DNA from: Pseudaeromonas paramecii
GTDB taxonomy: Bacteria; Pseudomonadota; Gammaproteobacteria; Enterobacterales; Aeromonadaceae
Assembly (NCBI RefSeq): GCF_039540575.1
Contig: NZ_BAABFC010000016.1
Coordinates: 1 to 64,000, forward strand
DNA: 64,000 bases
Direction: 5' to 3'
The position numbers were made by a program, and so were the translations under genes. This document shows, piece after piece, positions 43,921 through 52,932 of this stretch (positions within the stretch are counted from its first letter, which is position 1; every line of letters starts with the position of its first letter). Under the pieces are notes generated by a model that saw only the letters and a program-made list of their open reading frames with translations, did not search any database and was not told the origin of the DNA.

Positions 43921-45333
43921 ATGAAAAAGACCAAAATCGTTTGTACCATCGGTCCGAAAACCGAATCCAAGGAAATGCTGGCTAAGCTGCTGGACGCTGG
44001 CATGAACGTCATGCGTCTGAACTTCTCTCACGGTGACTACGAAGAGCACGGCACCCGGATCAAGAACGTCCGTGAAGTCTGTGCCGAAACCGGTAAGAAG
44101 TGCGCCATCCTGCTGGATACCAAGGGCCCGGAAATCCGTACCATCAAGCTCGAAGGCGGTAACGACGTCGATCTGGTAGCCGGTCAAACCTTCACCTTCA
44201 CTACCGACCAAACCGTAGTAGGTAACAAGGATCGCGTGGCTGTGACCTACCCCGGCTTCGCCGCTGACCTGAAGATCGGCAACACTGTGCTGGTGGACGA
44301 CGGCCTGATCGGTCTGGAAGTCATCGAAGTGACCGAGCGTGAAGTGGTCTGTAAGGTTCTGAACAACGGCGCCCTGGGTGAGAACAAGGGTGTTAACCTG
44401 CCCAACGTCAAGACCCAACTGCCGGCCCTGTCCGAAAAGGACAAGAAGGATCTGGTGTTCGGTTGCGAGCAAGGCGTTGACTTCATCGCCGCTTCCTTCA
44501 TCCGTAAGAAGGAAGACGTGCTGACCATGCGTGAGCACCTGAACGCCCATGGCGGTCAAAACATCCAAATCATCTCCAAGATCGAAAACCAGGAAGGCCT
44601 GGACAACTTCGACGAAATCCTGGAAGTGTCTGACGGTATCATGGTTGCCCGTGGCGACCTGGGTGTAGAAATCCCGGTACAAGAAGTTATCTTCGCTCAG
44701 AAGATGATGATCCAGAAGTGTAACAAGGCCCGCAAGGTGGTTATCACCGCCACCCAGATGCTGGACTCCATGATCAAGAACCCGCGTCCGACCCGCGCCG
44801 AAGCCGGTGACGTGGCCAACGCCATCCTGGACGGTACCGATGCCGTCATGCTGTCTGGCGAATCCGCCAAGGGTAAGTACCCGCTGGAAGCCGTCACCAT
44901 CATGGCCACCATCTGTGACCGTACCGACGGCGTCATGCCCAGTAACCTGTCTGCCGCCAACGACAGCGTCAAGCTGCGCATCACCGAAGCCGTGTGCAAG
45001 GGTGCCGTTGAAACTGCCGAGAAGCTGTCTGCTCCGCTGGTAGTGGTTGCCACCCAGGGTGGTAAGTCCGCCAAGGCCGTGCGCAAGTACTTCCCCAAGG
45101 CCTTCATCCTGGCCCTGACCACCAACCCCAAGACTGCCCAGCAACTGCTGCTGTCCAAGGGTGTGGTACCCATGCTGGTTGAAGAAATCGCCTCCACCGA
45201 CGATTTCTACCGCAGCGGTAAGGAACTGGCCCTGCAATCCGGTCTGGCCCAGAAGGGTGATACCGTGGTGATGGTGTCCGGCGCCCTGGTTCCCAGCGGT
45301 ACCACCAACACCTCTTCCGTACACGTGCTGTAA
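43921..45333 (+). CDS. pykF: Pyruvate kinase I
   Basis: Converts phosphoenolpyruvate and ADP to pyruvate and ATP. 470 residues from MKKTKIVCTIGPKTES at 43921, the same length as E. coli PykF; an upstream in-frame ATG at 43894 is less likely. The block TATQMLDSMIKNPRPTRAE and the MVARGDLGVEIP motif are intact. Codons are strongly biased to CTG, GGT, AAG and AAC, unlike the GC3-saturated neighbours, indicating high expression. It sits between nifBQ and nifLA. Confidence 0.98.
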   Translation: MKKTKIVCTIGPKTESKEMLAKLLDAGMNVMRLNFSHGDYEEHGTRIKNVREVCAETGKKCAILLDTKGPEIRTIKLEGGNDVDLVAGQTFTFTTDQTVVGNKDRVAVTYPGFAADLKIGNTVLVDDGLIGLEVIEVTEREVVCKVLNNGALGENKGVNLPNVKTQLPALSEKDKKDLVFGCEQGVDFIAASFIRKKEDVLTMREHLNAHGGQNIQIISKIENQEGLDNFDEILEVSDGIMVARGDLGVEIPVQEVIFAQKMMIQKCNKARKVVITATQMLDSMIKNPRPTRAEAGDVANAILDGTDAVMLSGESAKGKYPLEAVTIMATICDRTDGVMPSNLSAANDSVKLRITEAVCKGAVETAEKLSAPLVVVATQGGKSAKAVRKYFPKAFILALTTNPKTAQQLLLSKGVVPMLVEEIASTDDFYRSGKELALQSGLAQKGDTVVMVSGALVPSGTTNTSSVHVL

Positions 45334-45349
45334 GCGCGGCTCGGACTCC

Positions 45350-45379
45350 AAAAACGGCGCCATCAGGCGCCGTTTTTTT
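45350..45379 (+). terminator. Terminator of pykF
   Basis: AAAAACGGCGCC and GGCGCCGTTTTTTT form a stem with an ATCA loop. Confidence 0.92.
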
Positions 45380-45506
45380 ATTTCTGCCAAACCGAAGCCA
45401 CCACGAAAATTCCGACCCAAGCGCGGCTAACAGCCCCCTCCTCTGCCTGCCGGCTCGTGATACACTGCTGCCACGCCCCCCTGATCAACCGACTATACAC
45501 ACCACC

Positions 45507-48500
45507 ATGATGCCATCTCGCTTTCTGCGCACCCTGCTTTGTCTGTGTCTGCTGCTGCCCGGGCTGCTGGCTGCCGCCGGCCTGCCCTCTGCCAGCAGCG
45601 TACAAGCCTCGCTGGACGCCCTGGCCAAGCAGGACAACCTCACCGTCAGCCAGCAGAAGGAACAGGACGACCTCAAGGCCGTGCTGGCCAACCTGGACGC
45701 CATCGCCAAGGAGCAAGACAAGCTCAAGCAACAGCAAACCACCCTGAGCAGCCAGCCCAGCAAGCTCAGAGAGCTGGAGCGCCAGATCAAGCGACTGGGT
45801 CCTGAACCGGCTGCCGACAGCCTGGCCCACCAGTATGCCGCCATGAACCTGACGGACCTCGAAGGCGAGCTGGACAAGTTGCATCAACAGATGCAAACCA
45901 CCCAGCAACAGCTCAATGACGCCAATGCCCTGCTGGTGACCCTGCAGGGGCTGCCGGAGCGTACCACGGCGGAACTCAGTCGCATCAACCAGCGAAATCA
46001 GCAGCTGCGAAATCAGGTGGGAGGGCCCAGTGAGGGCAAGGAGAGCAACAGCCCGGCCCGCCAACGCGCCAATACGGAACTGGCCCTGCTGGAGCTGCAG
46101 CAAAAATTTCGTGAGCAGGAGCTAGATAACCGCACCGCCATGCTGGAGCTGGTGAACAAGCAGGTGGAGCTGCTGAACCTGCAGCTGGCCCGCGCCGGGG
46201 TGCAGGCCCAGGTGATGCAGCAGCAGATCAACAACAAGCGGCTGGCGCTGGGCACCCAGGCACTGGATCAGCTGGAGCCGGATCTGGCCAGCAAGGTGGC
46301 CGAGGATCCCCTGTATCGCAAGGAGCGCAAGCTCAACCTGCAGATCAGCCGCCAGCTCATCGCCTCCACCGAGGAGATACAGCGGCTCACCGAAGAGAAT
46401 ATCAAGGTCAAGGGCTGGCTGGAGCGGGTCTCCCAGACCGAGCAGACCATCAACGAGCAGATCGCCATACTGCAAGGCAGTCTGCTGCTCTCCCGCATCA
46501 TCTACCAGCAGCGGCAGATGCTGATTGACCCCAACATCAGCAGTAACCTGGAGGAACAGATAGCCGATCTGCGCCTGGTGCAATTTGACGTCAACCAGCA
46601 ACGAGACCGCCTGTATGAAACCGACAGCTACCTGGATGAACAGTTGGCCCAGAGCGACCCCGAACTAGCCCCCACCTTGCGCTTGGTGGTGGCTCAGTTG
46701 CTAGAGGCGCGCACCAGCATGTTGGAACAGCTTAACCGTCAGTTGGGCAACGAGCTGAGCCTGGCCATCAACCTGCAGCAAAACCAACATCAACTCACTC
46801 AAATCAACGAGTCACTCAAGTTCACCCTGCAGCAGCAGATCTTCTGGGTCACCAGCAACAAGCCGTTGGACTGGAACTGGGTCAAGAGTTGGCCTGGCGC
46901 CATCTTGGCGCAACTGACGGATCTGATGAGCAAGATCAGCCCCAGCACCTGGTGGAAGCAGGGGCTGCCCTTTTGGCTGCTCAGCCTGCCCCTGCTGCTG
47001 GTGGCCGGCCTGCTGCAATGGCACCGCAACCGCCTGACCACCAAGTTGGGCAAGCTCAACAAGGAGGTGGGGCACCTGCTGCGGGACAGCCACCTGCACA
47101 CCCCCCTGGCCCTGCTGCTGACCCTGCTGCGCATCCTGCCCGGCGGTCTGCTGATCCTGGTACTGGGTCTGCTCACCGCCCATTGCGGGCTGGCCGAACC
47201 CAAGCTCATCCTGCGCCTGGCGCTGCAGATGGCGGTGGCCTACCTGGCCTTCGGTCTGCTGTTGCGCATCACCCGACCCGATGGGGTGGCCATCAGTCAC
47301 TTTGGTGGCAATCCCGGCAAGGTGGCCAACCGCCATCAGATCCTGCGCCGCTTGTGGCGTACCCTGCTGCCGCTCATCGTCATCGCCAGCATAGGCCGGC
47401 TGGATCCCTCCACCCTGGCCACGGATGTGCTGGGCCGCAGCATCACCCTCATCATGCTGTTCATCATCAGCTACCAGCTGCTGCCCATTGGCAAGACCCG
47501 CAACGCCACCGGCCAAAACCTGCTGCTGGTGGGCTGGAGTCTGCTGTTTGCCCTGGTGCCCCTGTGCCTGATCGGCCTGACGGTGACAGGCTACTACTAC
47601 ACGGCGCTGGAGCTCATCGCCCGCCTGATCAACAGCTTCTATCTGCTGGCCCTGTGGGCCATCGTCTATCAGACCGGGCTGCGCAGCCTGGCCCTGGCGG
47701 CTCGTCGCCTGGCCTATCGCCGGGCCCTGAGCCGGCGCCAGCAGCAAAAGCAGCAACAGGAGGACGCCGATGGCGGCGAGGCGGTGGAGGAGCCGCCCAT
47801 GTCGCTGGAGCTCATCAGCCAGCAGTCCATCCGCTTGCTGAACCTCACCCTGTTCGTGCTGTTCGGCATGGCCCTCTACCTGTTCTGGTCCGATCTGGTG
47901 GCCATCCTCACCTACCTGGACAAGGTGCCGCTATGGCACCAGAGCGTGACCCTGGATGGCAGTACCGTGCTGCAGCCGGTTAGCCTGCTGGACCTGCTCA
48001 AGGCCCTCACCCTGGCAGGGGTGGCCATCATCATGACCCGCAACCTGCCGGGCCTGCTGGAGGTGCTGGTGCTCGCCAAGTTGCAGCTGGCCCAGGGCAC
48101 CGCCTACACGGTGAAAACGGTGCTCTCTTATGTCATCACCGCCATCGGTGTATTAGGCAGTCTGTCGGCCCTCGGCATGGACTGGAGCAAGTTGCAATGG
48201 CTGGTGGCAGCCCTGTCGGTGGGCTTAGGCTTCGGCTTGCAGGAGATCTTCGCCAACTTCGTCTCCGGCATCATCATACTGTTCGAGCGTCCGGTGCGGA
48301 TCGGCGACACCATCACCCTCGGCGAGTTCTCCGGCACCGTCAGCAAGATCCGTATCCGTGCCACCACGGTTACCGACTTTGACCGCAAGGAGATCATCAT
48401 CCCCAACAAGGCGTTCGTCACCGAACGGCTGATCAACTGGTCCCTGTCCGATACCGTCACCCGGGTGATAGTGCGGGTCGGTGTGGCCTACGGCTCGGAT

Positions 48501-48872
48501 CTGGATCTGACGCGCCAGCTGTTGCTGCGGGCGGCCCAGGAGAGCGAGCGGGTGATGAAGGATCCCGAGCCCATCATTTACTTCCTCAACTTTGGGGCCA
48601 GCACCCTGGATCATGAGCTGCGCTTCTATGTGCAGGAGTTAGGGGATCGCAACCCTACCATCGACGAGCTCAACCGGCGCATCGACAAGCTGTTCAAGGA
48701 GCACGGCATTGAGATCTCCTTCAACCAGGTGGACGTATTCATCAAGAACCTGCCCACCGGCGAAGAGCTGAACGTCTCCCCCACCCTACTGGGTGCCGCC
48801 GCCGGTGGTGCCGTGGAGGGGCAGCCGCAGCCCCTACCCCCGGCTGCGCCAGCCTCGGGTCAGCAGCCCTAG
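45507..48872 (+). CDS. mscK: Mechanosensitive channel MscK (KefA)
   Basis: A large MscS-family channel of 1121 residues, the same size as E. coli MscK. A signal peptide (to about 24) is followed by a coiled-coil periplasmic domain (about 30-470), about eleven membrane helices, and the C-terminal MscS core: the pore helix region LQWLVAALSVGLGFGLQE, then FANFVSGIIILFERPVRIGD and a cytoplasmic vestibule. It opens under hypo-osmotic tension, in E. coli with K+ dependence. Independent unit between the pykF terminator and a bidirectional terminator shared with nifA. Confidence 0.95.
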   Translation: MMPSRFLRTLLCLCLLLPGLLAAAGLPSASSVQASLDALAKQDNLTVSQQKEQDDLKAVLANLDAIAKEQDKLKQQQTTLSSQPSKLRELERQIKRLGPEPAADSLAHQYAAMNLTDLEGELDKLHQQMQTTQQQLNDANALLVTLQGLPERTTAELSRINQRNQQLRNQVGGPSEGKESNSPARQRANTELALLELQQKFREQELDNRTAMLELVNKQVELLNLQLARAGVQAQVMQQQINNKRLALGTQALDQLEPDLASKVAEDPLYRKERKLNLQISRQLIASTEEIQRLTEENIKVKGWLERVSQTEQTINEQIAILQGSLLLSRIIYQQRQMLIDPNISSNLEEQIADLRLVQFDVNQQRDRLYETDSYLDEQLAQSDPELAPTLRLVVAQLLEARTSMLEQLNRQLGNELSLAINLQQNQHQLTQINESLKFTLQQQIFWVTSNKPLDWNWVKSWPGAILAQLTDLMSKISPSTWWKQGLPFWLLSLPLLLVAGLLQWHRNRLTTKLGKLNKEVGHLLRDSHLHTPLALLLTLLRILPGGLLILVLGLLTAHCGLAEPKLILRLALQMAVAYLAFGLLLRITRPDGVAISHFGGNPGKVANRHQILRRLWRTLLPLIVIASIGRLDPSTLATDVLGRSITLIMLFIISYQLLPIGKTRNATGQNLLLVGWSLLFALVPLCLIGLTVTGYYYTALELIARLINSFYLLALWAIVYQTGLRSLALAARRLAYRRALSRRQQQKQQQEDADGGEAVEEPPMSLELISQQSIRLLNLTLFVLFGMALYLFWSDLVAILTYLDKVPLWHQSVTLDGSTVLQPVSLLDLLKALTLAGVAIIMTRNLPGLLEVLVLAKLQLAQGTAYTVKTVLSYVITAIGVLGSLSALGMDWSKLQWLVAALSVGLGFGLQEIFANFVSGIIILFERPVRIGDTITLGEFSGTVSKIRIRATTVTDFDRKEIIIPNKAFVTERLINWSLSDTVTRVIVRVGVAYGSDLDLTRQLLLRAAQESERVMKDPEPIIYFLNFGASTLDHELRFYVQELGDRNPTIDELNRRIDKLFKEHGIEISFNQVDVFIKNLPTGEELNVSPTLLGAAAGGAVEGQPQPLPPAAPASGQQP

Positions 48873-48899
48873 GACTGCGCGTGACCGGTGACAAATAAC

Positions 48900-48928
48900 A
48901 AAACGGAAGGCCAGGCCTTCCGTTTTTT
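48900..48928. terminator. Bidirectional terminator between mscK and nifA
   Basis: AAAACGGAAGGCC and GGCCTTCCGTTTT form a stem with a single-base loop and T-runs on both strands. Confidence 0.9.
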
Positions 48929-48946
48929 ATGGCAGAACAGAGCGCC

Positions 48947-50530
48947 TCACATGCGGCGCATATTGATGTTCATGGTCTGGATGCGGTAGGCGATCTGCCG
49001 CGGCGTCATGCCCAGCAGGCGGGCCGCCTTGGCCTGCACCCAACCGCATTTTTCCAGGGCGGCGATGAGCCGCTGGCGCTCGTCCATCTCCTCCTCGCCG
49101 CCGAGCGGCTCGTTAGGGGCGTAGCTGGGGGCCGGCCGGCTGGGAGCCAGGCCACCGCGCTGCTCGGGATTGTTGAACAAGATGACGTCGCGGTCGATGA
49201 GGCCGTTCTCGCAGATCACCGAGGCCCGCTCCAGGCAGTTCTCCAGCTCCCGCACGTTGCCCGGCCAGTCGTGGCCCAGCAGCATGCGCAGCGCCCCTTC
49301 GCTGATCTTCAGCTCCCGACCCTGCCGGGCGGAGAGCTTCTCCACCAGGAAGCGGGCCAGATCCGGAATGTCCTCCAGGCGTTCGCGCAAGGGCGGCAGC
49401 TTGATGGGCATGACGTTGAGGCGATAGTAGAGATCCTCGCGAAAGCGCCCCTGGCGCACCTCCTCCTCCAGGTTGCGGTTGGTGGCGGCGACGATGCGCA
49501 CATCCACCGACAGGGTGTCGGTCCCGCCCACCCGCTCCATCTCCCCCTCTTGCAGGATACGCAGCAGCTTGGCCTGGAACGAGGCGCTGATCTCGCCGAT
49601 TTCATCCAGGAACAGGGTGCCGCCGTCGGCCATCTCGAAGCGGCCCTTGCGCTGCTTCACCGCCCCGGTGAAGGCGCCCTTCTCGTGGCCGAACAGCTCG
49701 CTCTCCAGCAAGGAGTCCGGCAGGGCGGCACAGTTGAGCTTGACGAAGGGGCCGTTGGCCCGGGGCGAGTTATAGTGGATGGCGTTGGCGATCAGCTCCT
49801 TGCCGGTACCGCTCTCCCCGCGTACCAGCACGGTAGTGTCCCATTTGGACACCTGCCGGATGGACTCGAAGATCTGACGCATGGCATTGGTCTTGCCCAC
49901 CATGTTGTCGAAGCCGTACTGGTTGCGCACCTTGCGGCGCAGGCTGTCCCGCTCGCTGCGCAGGGCCTCCTGCTCCTTGTGGGCCTGGCCCACCAGACGC
50001 ACCGACTGGCCGATGAGGTTGGCCACCATCTCCATGAAGCGGGTGTAGACAGGCAGCCCCTGCTCGGACATGGCCATGGGCTGGGCCGCCAGCACCCCCA
50101 GGGGCTGCCCCTCCACCCCCGGGATGGGCACGCAGATAAACGGCAGGCCGTAGTCGTACAGGTTCAGGCGATCCAAAAAGCGCGGATCGTCCGCCACCCT
50201 GGGGATCACCAACGACTGGCCCTGGTGCATGACGGAGCCCAGGATGCCCTCGCCCACCCGGTAGCGCACCCCCTTGACGTCCTTGATCACCTCGGCGTCC
50301 ACGCCGTGCATCGCCTGGATGAACAGGGCGCTGCGATGGTGATCAAACAGGCTCACCAGGCCATATTGCATGTGCACCTTGTCGTGCAGGGTCTGCAACA
50401 TGGCGCTCAGGGTCTGCTCCAGATCCAGGGAGCGACTCAAAACCACACTGATGTGATGCAGGGCGTCCAGTTGCTCCTGCATCCCCAACGCCCCCTCGAC
50501 CACGGAAACCCGGGATGAAAAGCTGCTCAT
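48947..50530 (-). CDS. nifA: Nif-specific transcriptional activator NifA
   Basis: Sigma-54-dependent enhancer-binding protein for nif promoters. 527 residues: GAF domain (about 20-175), linker, AAA+ domain with Walker A GESGTGKE (238-245), the sigma-54 contact loop GAFTGA (285-290) and Walker B GGTLFLDE (303-310), then a Fis-type helix-turn-helix at the C-terminus (AKAARLLGMTPRQIAYRI). The interdomain C-x4-C motif of oxygen-sensing NifA proteins is absent, in line with control through NifL. The start overlaps the nifL stop by four bases. Confidence 0.97.
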   Translation of the reverse strand: MSSFSSRVSVVEGALGMQEQLDALHHISVVLSRSLDLEQTLSAMLQTLHDKVHMQYGLVSLFDHHRSALFIQAMHGVDAEVIKDVKGVRYRVGEGILGSVMHQGQSLVIPRVADDPRFLDRLNLYDYGLPFICVPIPGVEGQPLGVLAAQPMAMSEQGLPVYTRFMEMVANLIGQSVRLVGQAHKEQEALRSERDSLRRKVRNQYGFDNMVGKTNAMRQIFESIRQVSKWDTTVLVRGESGTGKELIANAIHYNSPRANGPFVKLNCAALPDSLLESELFGHEKGAFTGAVKQRKGRFEMADGGTLFLDEIGEISASFQAKLLRILQEGEMERVGGTDTLSVDVRIVAATNRNLEEEVRQGRFREDLYYRLNVMPIKLPPLRERLEDIPDLARFLVEKLSARQGRELKISEGALRMLLGHDWPGNVRELENCLERASVICENGLIDRDVILFNNPEQRGGLAPSRPAPSYAPNEPLGGEEEMDERQRLIAALEKCGWVQAKAARLLGMTPRQIAYRIQTMNINMRRM

Positions 50531-52029
50531 GCTAACCTCCTGTCACTGAGCGAAGACGGTAAATGAAGCGTGATCCGGTGGGCACCATCGCTAACACTGG
50601 TGACCTCCACCATGCCCCTGTGCTCGTTGGCGACACTCTGCACCAAGGAGAGCGCCAGCAGGGCGCCTTCCTGACCGCCGGGCTGGCCGGCCAGCAGACG
50701 ATGGGCCCCCTGGGGCATGCCGGGGGCATTGTCTTCCACATAAAAGTCCACGCCCTGGGCCGACGGCTCGGCCCCCACCCGCACCCAGGCGTCCGCCAGG
50801 GCCTCGGTGCGTTGCAGTCCCCGCTCCACCAGCAAGGAGAGCGCCGCCAGCAGCCGCAACCGCTGGCCATCCAGCAGGCAAGCGCCGGCAGCGGGAATGA
50901 CAAACTGCAACCGCCCCTTATGGCCACCCACTCCCGGCAGGCAGAGATCCTGCAGATCCTGCAGCAGAGTGTGGGCACTCAGGGGCACCAGGGGCTCCTC
51001 CGTCTGCACCGGTTGACAGGCCTGCAGCCGTCGCATGGCGGACTCTCCCTCCTCCAGAGCAACGGCCATCACGGTATGACTGCCGCAGTCGGCCACCGGA
51101 TCCAGCTGGCGGGCGGCCTGCAGCATGTTCAAGGGCGCCTGCAGCTGCACCAGGGCCGCATCCAGCGCCTCCCGGATCACCGCCGCCTGCTTGGCGGCGG
51201 CCAGCTCAGCCCCCAGCATGGCCAGGCGGCCCTGCTCCTGCTGCTGCCGCCGCTCGGTCTGATCCGTGATGATGAGCAGTCGGCAGGCCCGCTTGCGCCC
51301 CTCGACAAAGTACAGCTCCGCCTCCTCGTTCAGCTCATGCAGCAGTTGGCTGTGCACGCTGTACCAACGGGTCTGGCCGCGAATGACGAGGGGCACCAGG
51401 GGCTTCTGATGATCCGGCTCGGCCGCGAGCCCAAGGGCCTCGAAGGGTTCCACGCCCTTAAGATCGGTGCGCAATGTCTTGTACACCAGGTTATCCAGGA
51501 TCACCTGCTGCTGTTCGTCGAGCACCACTATGGCCGACGGCGCCGCGTTGAGCACCGCCTCTATCATGGCCATCTGGTTATGCACCCGCCGCTCCAGGCC
51601 GTAGCGCACACTGATGTCCTTGTGCATACCCAGGTAATGGGTGATGACACCGTCGGCGGAAGTCACCGGGGTGATGGTCACCTCCGCCAGGTAGACGCTG
51701 CCATCCTTGCGCTGATTGATGAGGCGCCCGGTCCAGGGGCGGGCCGAGGTGAGCTGGGACCACATCTCCTGGTAGCGGCTCTTGGGGGTCTGCTGGCTGG
51801 CCAGCACGTTGTGATTGCGGCCGGTGAGATCGCTGCGGCGGTAGCCGGTCAGCTCACACAGGGCACGGTTGCAATACAGGATGTTGGCGTGGGGGTCCGT
51901 GATGGAGATGGCGATGGAGGATTGTTCCACCACCTCCAAGAACAGCTCGGCAGGCAGGGTTTGCAGCAAGGTCGCCACGGCAGCATCCGGCTTGGACACG
52001 GTCAGGCTGGGGGGGGTCTGCAGCTCCAT
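50527..52029 (-). CDS. nifL: Nitrogen fixation negative regulator NifL
   Basis: Binds and inhibits NifA under oxidising or nitrogen-replete conditions. 500 residues: a PAS1 domain that in the family binds FAD (about 28-145), a second PAS (about 155-260), a coiled region, and a C-terminal GHKL-like domain. The place of the phosphoacceptor histidine in the kinase H-box is V294 (VQLQAPLN where kinases have HELRxPLN), so it cannot act as a histidine kinase. Coupled to nifA by an ATGA overlap. Divergent from rnfA. Confidence 0.94.
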   Translation of the reverse strand: MELQTPPSLTVSKPDAAVATLLQTLPAELFLEVVEQSSIAISITDPHANILYCNRALCELTGYRRSDLTGRNHNVLASQQTPKSRYQEMWSQLTSARPWTGRLINQRKDGSVYLAEVTITPVTSADGVITHYLGMHKDISVRYGLERRVHNQMAMIEAVLNAAPSAIVVLDEQQQVILDNLVYKTLRTDLKGVEPFEALGLAAEPDHQKPLVPLVIRGQTRWYSVHSQLLHELNEEAELYFVEGRKRACRLLIITDQTERRQQQEQGRLAMLGAELAAAKQAAVIREALDAALVQLQAPLNMLQAARQLDPVADCGSHTVMAVALEEGESAMRRLQACQPVQTEEPLVPLSAHTLLQDLQDLCLPGVGGHKGRLQFVIPAAGACLLDGQRLRLLAALSLLVERGLQRTEALADAWVRVGAEPSAQGVDFYVEDNAPGMPQGAHRLLAGQPGGQEGALLALSLVQSVANEHRGMVEVTSVSDGAHRITLHLPSSLSDRRLA

Positions 52030-52047
52030 AACGGGCTCCTGAAAGAC

Positions 52048-52063
52048 TGTGGTTTGTACGACA
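52048..52063. promoter_or_regulatory. TGT-N10-ACA site just upstream of nifL
   Basis: TGT-GGTTTGTACG-ACA matches the NifA consensus but lies between the nifL start codon and its predicted -24/-12 element, so for nifL it would be downstream. It could act on rnfA from about 230 bases away, or be a chance match or a site for negative feedback. Confidence 0.4.
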
Positions 52064-52118
52064 ATTTGTGAGCTCTGTCAGACCAGCGGGCCTGACACAC
52101 TCCGCTGCCCCGCTTAAA

Positions 52119-52134
52119 TGCAATTCCCAAGCCG
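52119..52134 (-). promoter_or_regulatory. Possible sigma-54 promoter of nifLA
   Basis: On the minus strand CGGCTTGGGAATTGCA has GG and GC ten bases apart and a full TTGCA -12 box; the -24 half is weaker. It lies 90 bases before the nifL start. Sigma-54/NtrC control of nifLA is known in Klebsiella. Confidence 0.5.
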
Positions 52135-52168
52135 AAAGCCAACGGTCAGACACTTGCCCTTCATTTTG

Positions 52169-52184
52169 TGTGTCTTTTAGAACA
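52169..52184. promoter_or_regulatory. NifA upstream activator site for rnf
   Basis: TGT-GTCTTTTAGA-ACA matches the TGT-N10-ACA consensus and lies about 107 bases upstream of the rnf -24 box, the same arrangement as at nifB. Confidence 0.72.
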
Positions 52185-52290
52185 ACCCAAGGCACATTTC
52201 TGACAAAGCCAGTGACCCGGACATCGGATCTCCCCCAAAAAGGGCGGCCAGACGCACCAAAGTGGGGCTTGACGGCACGCCAACGCACCA

Positions 52291-52306
52291 TGGCACGGCT
52301 TTCGCA
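52291..52306 (+). promoter_or_regulatory. Sigma-54 (-24/-12) promoter of rnfABCDGEH
   Basis: TGGCACGGCTTTCGCA has a perfect TGGCACG -24 box and GC ten bases after GG, 37 bases before the rnfA start codon. This is the best sigma-54 match in the window. Confidence 0.85.
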
Positions 52307-52343
52307 ACGCCCGTGGGGACCTAACCACCCAATGGGCTTTGCC

Positions 52344-52919
52344 ATGAAAGAACTGCTACTGATGATCCTGGCCAACAGTCTGGTCAATAACGTGGTCCTC
52401 TCCCGCTTCCTGGGACTGTGCCCCTTCATGGGGGTCTCCAACAAGGTGGAGTCCGCCTTGGGGATGGGCATGGCCACCACCTTCGTGCTGACCATGTCCG
52501 CCTGCGTCGGCTGGCTCACCGAACACCTGCTGCTCGAACCTCTGGGGCTGGAGTACCTGCGCTTGCTGGCCTTCATCATGATCATCGCCTCCCTGGTACA
52601 GCTCACCGAGCTGTTCGTCGCCAAGCAGAGCCCAGCCCTGCACCGCACCCTGGGGATCTTCCTGCCGCTCATCACCACCAACTGCGCCGTGCTGGGGGTC
52701 ACCCTCTTGACGGTGCAGGAGCGGCTGACCTTTCTGGAGAGCCTGATCTACGGCCTCAGCTCGGCCCTGGGTTTCACCCTGGTGATAGTGCTGTTCGCCG
52801 GGCTGCGGGAGCGTATCGCCCAAAGCAAGCTGCCGGGGCTGTTTGAAGGGGCCCCCATCAGCTTCATTACCGCCGGCATCCTGGCCATGGCCTTTGCCGG
52901 CTTCGCCGGTCTGGCCTGA
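52344..52919 (+). CDS. rnfA: Rnf electron transport complex subunit RnfA
   Basis: An inner-membrane subunit of the Rnf ferredoxin/NAD oxidoreductase. 191 residues with six helices; MILANSLVNNVVLSRFLGLCPFMGVS is the family opening (Cys in each symmetric half bind an Fe-S centre with RnfE). The frame is open upstream to 52068, but that is the regulatory region. First gene of rnfABCDGEH. Confidence 0.96.
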   Translation: MKELLLMILANSLVNNVVLSRFLGLCPFMGVSNKVESALGMGMATTFVLTMSACVGWLTEHLLLEPLGLEYLRLLAFIMIIASLVQLTELFVAKQSPALHRTLGIFLPLITTNCAVLGVTLLTVQERLTFLESLIYGLSSALGFTLVIVLFAGLRERIAQSKLPGLFEGAPISFITAGILAMAFAGFAGLA

Positions 52920-52932
52920 CAAGGAGGAGACC

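Noticed and set aside
45378..46103. A 241-codon minus-strand frame opposite mscK
   Set aside because: Leu/Gln-rich shadow of the mscK coiled-coil coding sequence.
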